From the NCBI GenBank assembly GCA_032871835.1, contig CM065299.1, positions 45,768,706 to 45,832,705 of the forward strand: a DNA stretch of 64,000 nt, read 5' to 3'. Both the position numbers and the translations under genes were made by a program. Positions within the stretch are counted from its first letter, which is position 1. Every line of letters begins with the position of its first letter. Positions 12,380 to 21,346 of this stretch are shown piece after piece. This stretch comes from Dipteronia dyeriana (taxonomy: Eukaryota; Streptophyta; Magnoliopsida; Sapindales; Sapindaceae). Below the pieces are notes generated by a model. It did not search any database. It was given only the letters and a program-made list of their open reading frames with translations, and had not been told where the DNA came from.

Positions 12380-12384
12380 GGTTC
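12380..12384. other. Target-site duplication of A2, right
   Basis: GGTTC following the LTR end CCCAACA; pairs with GATTC at 5679-5683. Confidence 0.55.
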
Positions 12385-13596
12385 TACATAAAAAAACGAA
12401 TCTGTCTATTTTTCTTATGGTATTGATTTATCTTTTGATTTTTGTTCTCCCAATCCTTCAATTACCTAAGGCTTTCTTCTCCTATATATGTATATTACTT
12501 GAAAAATAGCTATTGAGAGATAGAGACTCTGTTTTAACTAGATGATCTTAATTAGAATCATGTATGATGAGTTAGATTTTCTTAAAACCTATGTTTCTAC
12601 ATGCTTGTGTGTTGTATTATGCTAGCTTTTAATCTTGGACTATTTGTGCTTCAATTGATTGGTCTTGATGATAAATAGTATCTACTTGTGCTAGGTCTCT
12701 TTAGTTGAACATATTTAGGTATAGCACAATTAATTCGATTATTGAGAGCCTATTAGAATTTAATTGATTATTTTGTGCTCTAAATGATTGCTAGAAAATT
12801 TGATTGAACATATTTTGTGATTCTAAACATTTTTGGTTTCAGTTATAAAGTTTTGATTATGTGCTTCATGAATATGAATTGTTTTTCAAGCCTTAGTTAC
12901 ATGAATAAAATCTATCTTTTGTTTGTGTTAGGTGTTTCACATACTGTAGGTTGTTGTTCATGTTTCAAGCTCTTGATAAACTTGTATTTGTGCATTCTGA
13001 TGATTATGTCTACTTCTTCATGAAGTGTACCTAATCCATACAATTCATATGTTCATGCATCATTTGTATGAAGATATTGTTATTAGGATTTTAGACTAGA
13101 ATATCATACTTTGTGTGCTCATTGTTTAATTCTAGTTTCCATTCGATATTTTGATCATATATTATATGTTGTGTGTGATTGCATCATTTGCATTTCACTT
13201 AGATCATTTTCCTTGCAAAAGTTAGAAGTATCTTGTTGTAGTGTGATGCTTCAACTTGAGAAGAGAAAGTCTTAGCCAGGGTTGGTAAGGAAAGTTAAGT
13301 ATGGATGCTTGATTAGAACCTAGTGGATTAAGGGAGTTGAGTGAGGAGGCTTAGCTAGGACCAAGAGGATCCGGAAAGCTAAGTAATGAGTCTTGACTAG
13401 GATCGGGGAGATCCGAAAAGTTAAGCAAAGTGGCAAGCTTTTGATTATTAAATGGCACGTGGGTAACATAAGATTGATTTAGGAACTGCATCATGTGGAT
13501 TGGTCAGTTATGAGGATGTACTTTTATCTAACTAGTGAAAGGTGGTTTTGCTGGTGGTTGTGGTATCAACCTATGGATGTTTCCTCTTAGGAAATT
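12385..13596 (+). repeat. S1 Sirevirus-like LTR, right part
   Basis: Continuation of the S1 LTR after the A2 insertion. Landmarks match other S-type LTRs in order: CAATTACCTAAGGCTTTCTTC, a TGTGTTGTATTATGCTAGCTTT-like run, TTGATTGGTCTTGATGA, a degenerate minisatellite at 13260-13440 (GTCTT(A/G)..TAGGA....GGATCCGGAAA units), ACTAGTGAAAGGTGG and GTTTCCTC. The terminal part with PBS and internal region is gone. ORFs here are chance. Confidence 0.7.
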
Positions 13597-13760
13597 TTTC
13601 AAACCATAATATTTAAGACATCAGTTTTATATGAATCGATGTCTAAACCTTTTTTTTATATCGGTTTTCCGATAAACCGTTGTCTTTTCAAACCGCAATA
13701 TTTAAGATATCAGTTTTTTATGAATCAATGTCCAAAAGATTTAATCGGTTACCTAATAAT
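13597..13760. repeat. Direct/inverted repeat, possibly CACTA-type subterminal DNA
   Basis: Two direct copies (13597-13650 and 13686-13738, offset 89 bp) of TTTCAAACC..AATATTTAAGA, each containing an imperfect inverted repeat GACATCAGTTTT...ATCGATGTC. A TATCGGTTTTCCGATAAACCG palindrome lies between them. GACATCGGTTTT/AAAACCGATGTC words are common in subterminal repeats of plant CACTA transposons. No CACTA terminus or transposase is visible, so the assignment is tentative. Confidence 0.35.
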
Positions 13761-14159
13761 AGATGTAAAAATTTTCTTTTTCTCGTACAAACAGCTCAAA
13801 CAATATCAAATGCATTTACTTTAGGCAAAAACAAAGCAAACAAAAAAAATATCACAAACTAACTTATTAACATCTAAAACTAGAGACAATTAACTAATAA
13901 ACCACCTCTTCGGTAGCGGCTCCATTTTCTTATACGGGAGTGTCTTCTTACTCCAGTCAGAAAGATATATATAAGTTCAACCTTATGGGTGCTAGTGACT
14001 AATGACTAGTATAGCATGCAAGTAACGGTATCGTTCCCACAGAGATGTGGTATCCGTATAACTGTCTCTAGCTAAAGAGTTATTGAAAGCGATGTAAATA
14101 GAACATGGATATGAGAACAGTGTGTGTGAAGTGTAAGCATAATACAGAAGGTGTGTGAG
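13761..14159. other. Non-coding Gypsy-like DNA, left of T
   Basis: No ORF of note. Contains GTAACGGTATCGTTCCCACA and GTGTGTGAAGTGTAAGCATAA, the latter found again near 55757. Together with 21347 onward it matches 55560-57060. This is the sequence that T inserted into. Confidence 0.5.
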
Positions 14160-14164
14160 GTGTG
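14160..14164. other. Target-site duplication of T, left
   Basis: GTGTG, identical to 21342-21346 directly after the right LTR. Perfect 5-bp duplication. Confidence 0.85.
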
Positions 14165-14514
14165 TGTAAAGTCATCATTTGTTGATTGGCTTTTTTCGTG
14201 AACAAATCACATTTTTGGGTTTTTATATAAGGGTAGCTTAGGCTCTCAAGACCTCAAGAGGAGAAGCACCGAAGGTAAAATTCTTATGCTTACTTACTTT
14301 GAAGAGATAGTTGCACACACTCACATATTCTTGCATAACTCTTATTCATATATGTTGTGTGTTTATTCTTGTGTACATTATGATTTAAATGACTCTTGTT
14401 GATTTATTTGCAACTTGTAATCAAAGTTTTATGTCATGTTAGGCATTAGAATAGGCAGCATTTTTCATCACTCTTGAACTCATTGATTTTGTGTATTTCA
14501 GTGTTGAAAATAGG

Positions 14515-14811
14515 CTTTGCGCAGGTGGTGCGCTACTCGATCAGCGCACCTCACCAGCGTAACATTCCAATGGATCGTCGCATGTGTTGCGCCACTGAGC
14601 TACATTGTTGCACCTGTGCATAGTTGAAAAAAGTGTGTGTGCGCTGGTGGTACACTACTCAACTAGCGCAGCCTCACCAACGCAAACATTCTTCAGGATT
14701 TACGCATGTGTTGGGCCACTGGGATGCGACACTCTTTTAGAACCTATTGTAAAATTAGGTTGTGCACTGGTGGTCCGCTACTCGACCAGTGCACTTCACC
14801 AGCGCACACAG
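14515..14811. repeat. Three GC-rich palindromic modules in T LTR
   Basis: Modules near 14515-14560, 14640-14690 and 14758-14810, each of the form gcgctggtgg...gctactcgacc...caccagcgc. In the first, GGTGCGCT (14527-14534) and AGCGCACC (14543-14550) form perfect 8-bp arms around ACTCGATC. Counterparts in the right LTR lie at 19780-19830, 19900-19950 and 20008-20063. They contrast sharply with the AT-rich surroundings. Confidence 0.75.
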
Positions 14812-14860
14812 AGGAAGCTGGAACATTTTTTCCAAAATGACCTCACTTTGTTTGGATCTC

Positions 14861-14872
14861 ATATATATATAA
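14861..14872 (+). promoter_or_regulatory. TATA-like box in T LTR
   Basis: ATATATATATAA about 50 bp after the last palindromic module; the right LTR has CATAAATATATAAC at the same place (about 20112-20126). Likely LTR promoter core, by position. Confidence 0.5.
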
Positions 14873-15929
14873 CTCTTAAGTTTAAGGTCATGCAAGAGTT
14901 TAGAATATCATATATTTTCCTTAGAACACTATTCAAAATAAAAACTCTTTCAAGAACTCATTTTTAATCACTGAAAGCATTCCCATGCGCATAAAAAATT
15001 CATCTTGCATCATCTAAGTTCATTTAGAGTGCATCAATGGATAGGGTTGCTTCATCACATCTTGTTTGGTAAGTTCTTCACTTTCTTCTTACAAGTTAAG
15101 TGTTTTGCTTGCTAAGCCATCTCTTTAATTATGTGTATAATCTTAGAACATATTCTAGATACAAATTAGAGATTGTTGTGATGACATGATTGAGTGTTGT
15201 ATTGTGATAGCTAGGATTGTTGTTATTGATAACTTTTAGCTAAATCTCTATGCTCTGCATTTAGATATTGTTTAGGACTCATTGATTGCATTTAGTGATT
15301 GCATTATAGTCCTTGCCATGCTTAATGACAACATGTGTTGATTTGGCTTTTATGATAGCTTCATAGGATCACTTGTTCTATGTTTAGCTAAGCTTTATGA
15401 CTTGTCATTTAGCTCTTGATATCAAGGATTGCATTTATTCCCATCTCATAATCCTAGATAAGCATATAAGGTACCCTAGCCTTGTTTGTTGTTTGAATAT
15501 CATCATATGTTCACATAGGGTGTTTATCTCTTCATTTAAGAGATGTAAATCTTGCGTTGCATCCAAGAGTAGGTTGCTTCAAGCGTAAGCAAATTGGACA
15601 AGGTCCACTTAATACCGGAATTAGGTAGTGGTAGTGGGTTATATACCAGGAGTAGGTTGTAACGCCTCTATCATCAGTGGATTCATTGTTCGAGTGTGGT
15701 GCACTTAATAGCCCGTGGTTTTTCCCATTTGGAGGGTTTCAACGTATATCTCAAGTGTCTTTATTATTTTCGTGCTTATTACACTTGCGATATTATTGTG
15801 ACTAGTTAGGGGTATTTCATCTAATTGACCATTAATGGAAATTGGGTAAATTTTGATTGAAATCTATTCACCCCCCCCCCCCCCCCCCCCCCCTCTAGAT
15901 TAATATTACACACCATAATATTTGTTTAA

Positions 15930-15945
15930 ATTGGTATCAGAGTCA
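15930..15945 (+). other. Primer-binding site of T
   Basis: ATTGGTATCAGAGTCA directly after the LTR, complementary to initiator Met tRNA with a C-to-T change near its end. Confidence 0.85.
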
Positions 15946-16022
15946 TTTTGGTTTGTGTTGCATTTTATGTGTACATTGATCATTCATACATTTGCATTCA
16001 TACCATTCATTCATTAAACAGA

Positions 16023-18217
16023 ATGAGTGGAAACGGTGGCAACGAGGGAGCTTCTAGCATTAGACCTCCACTTCTCACCGGACTGAATTATGCCTCTTGG
16101 AAAGGTAAGATGGAGTCGTATATTTACCAAATTCATGACAGGGCATGGATGGCGGTTGAAGATGGCTAAACTTTACCCATGATGACTCTTACATATGGGG
16201 TAGATGATGTACTCATGCCAAAGGCACAGTGGAACGAGCAAGATTTTGAGGCATCGAAGTGGAATAGGAAGGCAATGCATGCCATCCTTTGTGCAATAGA
16301 TGAGAACCAGTACAAGTTGCTTCAAAATACTAGGATAGCTAAGGAGGTATGGGATATCCTAGAAGTTGCACATGAGGGAACCGATGAGGTTAAGGAGTCG
16401 AAGATTCAAGTTCTCCAAACATAATTTGAACTGCTCAAGATGGATTAGAACGATTGCTTCAATGACTTTGAAATGAAGTTGATGAACATTGTGAATCAAA
16501 GTCATCAACTTGATGATCCTTATTCATATAAGAGAATCAAGCAAAAGATTATGAGATCTCTACCCAAGAGATTTTAATCTAAGGTGACGGCTTTAGAAGA
16601 GAGCAGTGCTTACAAGGATATGAAGCCGAGTGAAGTGATTGGAAGGCTACTAGCTTATGAATCTAGGAAGGGTCTTACCACCACATCTCCTAAAATCGAA
16701 AAGGAATTGCTTTGAAAGCCTCTAAAGTTGAGAATGAGGAAAGTGATGACTCGGATGAGGAAATGGCTTTACTAATGAGGAAGTTCAAGAAATTCTACAA
16801 GTCCAAGAGGAAAGGTTTTGGATCCAAGGGTCAAGACTTGAAGAAAAAGATTTCTTTCAAGAAGCTTGAGCCTAGGGAAGAAAAGACCGAAAGGAAAGGG
16901 GTTCGATGCTATGAATGTGGTAAGATAGGTCATTTTTCCCCCGAATGTGCTAACTCGAAGAAGAAAAAGAAAGGAAAGATGGTGGCCACCTTATCAATTG
17001 ATAGTGGAAGTGATAACTCCAATGAAGGAGATGATTCTTCTAGTGATAAAGAGATTATTCTTAACTACACGGCTTTTGGAGTCTCCATTGTGGAAGAGGT
17101 AGAAAAAGGCAACAAGGCCTTAGTTTGCAACCTTGAAGAAGGATGTGATGAAAAAGTAGCTAAGAGAGTGATAAGTGAAGCTACTTATATTAATGATGCC
17201 ATCATGGCAACAAGTGACACTAGTAATGACTCTAGTGACAAGAGTTCTTCATCTCACTCTACAAATGGAAATGTAGAGAGTATAAATCTTGAAGGGTTCA
17301 TTGAGCATTTTCAAAGCTCAAGATTGAGCATGAAGAAAGAGGTTCGGAAGCTAAAGAAAGAGAACCTCAAGCTAACAACCGAAGTGACTCACTTAAGTGA
17401 GAAAGTGAAGAATGGAAGAAAAGTGGAAGAAAGCTTAAAGGAGGAGCTTAGAGAAGCTAGAGAGTTGATTGCCAAGATGACTTCAAGTATGGAGAAGCTT
17501 GACCATATGTTGGGAGTTAGGAAGAAGCTAAGTGACAAGAGAGGTCTAGGGTTTGAAGATGACAAGGAGACCTTAACTCCTAGAAAGACAATATTTGTCA
17601 AGAGCTTGGACTTCAAAGGACCTCTTCCTCCACTTCATCCTAAGAAGAAAATTGAACATGGAGAGTGTTCTAGAAATGTCCAAGTCAAGATGGCACCAAG
17701 AAGACAAGCTCAAGCTCAACCAATGAGATCACTTCAAGCAACTATCCCTCAAACTAAAAGCCATCAAGCCAAGAAACATTTCCTGCACGCTCAACAAAGG
17801 AAACAATCTTCTCCAACTTAACAACAAGGGAGAGGAAAGTCAATACCACACCAAAGGAAAGCTCAAAGACATGGGAAAGCACCTTTGTCCTCACAAAGGA
17901 ACCTTATTTTATTCCTTCATGTCATTTTTGTGGTGTTGATGGTCATATTAGACCAAATTGCTTTAAGTACATAAACATGTGTAGAACTAAGAGCATGATT
18001 GAAAGAAAAAAGGGGTAGAGCCAATATGCATGAGCCTAGGAAAGCTACTGTTAATGACCCTAGGAGTAATATGATGATCTTGACCACTAGGAATAACAAT
18101 GTTTCACCTAAGTTGATTAAAAAAGATGAACCCGCTTGTCATTGTGCTAAGTTTTCAACCATAAGCTCAACTGGGTCCAATGGATTTAGTAGATCTACTG
18201 GGATTTGTCACATGGAG
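16023..18217 (+). pseudogene. Sirevirus-like gag of element T
   Basis: ATG at 16023 (MSGNGGNEGAS), 93 bp after the PBS; then RPPLLTGLNYASWKGKM, the start of a UBN2-type capsid. Stops occur near 16167, 16423, 16446 and 16576, with a further frame break before 16712. The open stretch 16712-17821 carries a KKFYKSKRKGFG basic region, the zinc knuckle CYECGKIGHFSPEC (CX2CX4HX4C), an acidic Ser/Asp-rich region and a coiled coil (about 17270-17500). After a stop near 17819, a second knuckle CHFCGVDGHIRPNC is found (about 17920-17960). The last readable words, SNGFSRSTG at about 18179-18205, may be a decayed protease active-site segment (DSGCSRHMTG in relatives), followed by a stop. Packages RNA in intact relatives. 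Confidence 0.85.
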
Positions 18218-19417
18218 TGATGAGTTGTGGTTTTTTACCCTATAAGGGGAACTCAAGCAAAGAGAGCTATTGTATACTTGTTGCATCCCATTTTTTTTAA
18301 ATGTTTATGCTCATTTATTGATTGCTTGAGTAGTTTGGTTGCACTTATTATAGTATATTGTATTTTCTTCAATAAGTGTGAACTTTGCTTTGATTATAAT
18401 CCATGTCATATTTATGTTCAAACATGCATTTTTGGACTAGGAGATCTACATAGGAAGTACATATTGAATGACCTATAATTATCTCCATGACATGATGATT
18501 CTTTAATGACATGCTAATGAAAAATGATAAAGCATGAATTGATGATTGCAATTGTTGAATGCAAAATATTGTGTGAAAAAGCTAGTGAGACTAAAATGTT
18601 GCATCAATGTCTCTCTTTCTTTATTAGTTGAACATGGCTACTATCATACGTGTATCCTCCCAGAAAAATCAAATATAAAGTTGCTCATTCCATGATTAGC
18701 TTATGAAGTTGGATATAGTGCCATTAAAATTTGATATCTATAAAATCTCTATATCCTTGCTTCTCTCATGACAAATGGTGAAATTGGTTTGAATTATATT
18801 GGAAACCTTTGTCATTTGCTTTGCCAAATACCATTGTTTTTGGACTTAAATGCAACATGTCTTGTCTGCAAAGCATTTTTGATTTACACATTTTCTTTCA
18901 AATAATTCTCCTTGTTTCTCTCCTATTAACTGAAATGCATAAATGTGGCTTATATAATTATGCACCAATCTTGTATGCTCCTAGCTTTCTTTGCCTTGAG
19001 TGACCCGGTTGGGGACTTCTTCTTTATCTGTATCATGAAAAAAATGGGGAGTAGCATTGACCTAACATTGTGGTGTTAAGAGAGTAGCATGTGTTGGGAA
19101 GTAGTACCTGTTTGAGGGGGAGATTACATGTAGGGGGAGTAACCTGTTGAAGGGGAGCAATGCATGAGCATTTCACGATGTCATACTCATATTATTGAAT
19201 GCAATTGCTTTTGTTTTATATTAACTTGATCATCTCACATGCACTTGGTTGGAAAGTGTATTTGTGCTTGCTTTGTGTGTAGGGTTTATAGTTCTACAAG
19301 AGATTGAAGATTTGAAGTTTTTTTTTATGTTTATCTCGTTGTAATGTAGAATATCTTCCCGGTGTTTTAATTTGTTTTGTGAGAATCAATGTGAGTGGTG
19401 GTTTTGTCACGAAATAG
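18218..19417 (+). mobile_element. Pol-less 3' region of T
   Basis: No RT, integrase or RNase H motif in any frame. Holds several PPT-like purine runs (GAGGGGGAGATTACATG, TAGGGGGAGTAACC, GAAGGGGAGCAATG at about 19115-19165), a trait reported for Sireviruses. Short ORFs lack domains. Confidence 0.6.
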
Positions 19418-19431
19418 CCAAAGGGGGAGAT
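19418..19431 (+). other. Polypurine tract of T
   Basis: GCCAAAGGGGGAGAT immediately before the TGTAAAG start of the right LTR. Confidence 0.85.
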
Positions 19432-21341
19432 TGTAAAGTAATCATTTGTTAATTGGCTTATTTCGTGAACAAATCACATTTTTAGGGTATTATGTAAGGG
19501 TATCTTAGGCTCTCAAGACCTCAAGAGGAGAAGCACTGAAGGTAAAATTCTTGTGCTTACTTACTTTAAAGAGATAGTTACACACACTCACATATTCATG
19601 CATAACTCTATTTCATATATGTTGTGTGTTCATTCTTGTGTGCATTTTGATTTAAATGAATCTTGTTGATTTATTTGCATCTTGTAATCAAAGTTTTATG
19701 TCATGCTAGGCATTAGAATATGATGCATTTTTCATCACTCTTGAACTTATTGATTTTGTGTGTTTGAGTGTTGAAAATAGGCTTTACGCTGGTGATGAGC
19801 TACTCGATCAGCGCACCTCACCAGCGTAACATTCCAGTTGATCATCGCATACGTTACGCCACTGAGCTGTGCTGTTGCACCCACGCACAGTTGAAAAAAG
19901 TGGGCGTGCGCTGGTGGTGCGCTACTCAACTAGTGCAGCCTCACCCCAGAGGATTTGCCCATGTGTTGCGCCACTGGGCGCCACTCGTCTAGTGCCTATT
20001 GTAAAATTAGGCTGTACGCTGGTGGTGCGCTACTCGACTAGCGCACATTACCGGCGCACACAGAGGAATCTGGAACGTTTTTTCCAAAACGACCTCACTT
20101 TGTTTGGATCTCATAAATATATAACTCTTTAGTTTAAGGTCGTACAAGAGTTCAGAATATCATATATTTTCCTTAGAACAGATTTCAAAAGGAAAACTCT
20201 TCCAAGAACTCATTTTTAATCACTCAAAGCATTCCCATGTGCATAAAAACTTCATCTTGCATCATCTAAGTTCATTTAGAGTGAATCAATGGATATGGTT
20301 GCTTTATCAAATCTTGTTTGGTAAGTTCTTCATTGTATTCTTACAAGTTAAGTTTTTGGCTTGTTAAGCCATCTCCTTAATTATGTCTATAATCATAGAA
20401 CATATTCTAGATACAAATTAGAGATTGTTGTGATGACATGATTGAGTGTTGTATTATGACAGCTAGGATTGTTGTTATTGATAACTTCTAGCTAAATCTC
20501 TAAGCTTTGCATTTAGATATTGTTTAGGACTCATTGATTGCATTTAGCGATTGCATTATAGTCCTTCCCATGCTTAATGACAACATGTGTTGATTTGGCT
20601 TATAATATAGCTTCATATGATAGCTAGGATTGTTGTTATTGATAACTTCTAGCTAAGTCTCTAAGCTTTGCATTTAGATATTGTTTAGGACTCATTGATT
20701 GCATTTAGTGATTGCATTATAGTCCTTGCCATGCTTAATGACAACATGTGTTGATTTGGCTTATAATATAGCTTCATAGGATTGCTTGTTCTATGTTTAG
20801 CTAAGCTTTATGACATGTAATTTAGCTCTTGATATCTAGGATTGCATTTATTGTCATCTCATAATCCTAGATAAACAGATAAGGTACCCTAGCCTTGTTT
20901 GTTGTTTGTTGTTTGAATATCATCATATGTTCACATAGGGTGTTTATCTCTTCATTTAAGAGAAGTAAGTCTTGCACTGCATCCGGGAGTAGGTTACTTC
21001 AAGCGTAAGCAAATTGGACTAGGTCCGCTTAATACCGGGATTAGGTAGTGGTAGTGGGTTATATACCCGGAGTAGGTTGTAACGCCTCTAACATCAGTGG
21101 ATTCGTTGTTCGAGTGTGGTGCACTTAACAGCCCGTGGTTTTTCCCATTTGGAGGGTTTCCACGTATATCTCAAGTGTCTTTATTATTTCCGCACTTATT
21201 ACACTTGTAATATTATTGTGACTTGTTAGGGGTATTTTTGTCTAATTGACCATTAACGGAAATTGGGTAAAATTTGATTAAAATCTATTCCTCCCCCCTC
21301 CCCCCTCTAGATTAATATTACACACCATAATATTTGTTTCA
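19432..21341 (+). repeat. Right LTR of T
   Basis: 1910 bp, TGTAAAG...TTTCA. Collinear with the left LTR except for a 161-bp internal tandem duplication (20461-20782), which accounts for the length difference, and a shorter interrupted C tract (21293-21305). Confidence 0.9.
20461..20782 (+). repeat. 161-bp tandem duplication inside right LTR of T
   Basis: Copies 20461-20621 and 20622-20782 begin AGCTAGGATTGTTGTTATTG and differ at few positions. The left LTR has one copy, so the duplication arose after insertion or was specific to this LTR. Confidence 0.8.
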
Positions 21342-21346
21342 GTGTG
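21342..21346. other. Target-site duplication of T, right
   Basis: GTGTG, identical to 14160-14164. Confidence 0.85.

Larger units (their letters stand above)
14165..15929 (+). repeat. Left LTR of T
   Basis: 1765 bp, starts TGTAAAG; the terminal CA of the right LTR is AA here. U3 contains three GC-rich palindromic modules (14515-14811) placed just before a TATA-like run (14861-14872). Near the end are the conserved box CCGTGG...GGAGGGTTTC (15714-15740) and a 23-C homopolymer (15871-15893). Confidence 0.9.
14165..21341 (+). mobile_element. T: Sirevirus-like gag-only LTR element
   Basis: Structurally complete 7.2 kb element: TSD GTGTG, LTR 14165-15929, Met-tRNA primer site, gag (16023-18217), non-coding 3' region with repeated purine tracts, PPT, LTR 19432-21341, TSD GTGTG. 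No integrase, RT or RNase H motif occurs in any frame of the 3.5 kb interior, so it must have moved with enzymes from another element. The gag has several stops, so it is now dead, but both LTRs and the TSD are well kept. The two-knuckle, coiled-coil gag and multiple PPT-like tracts point to the Sirevirus group. Confidence 0.9.
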
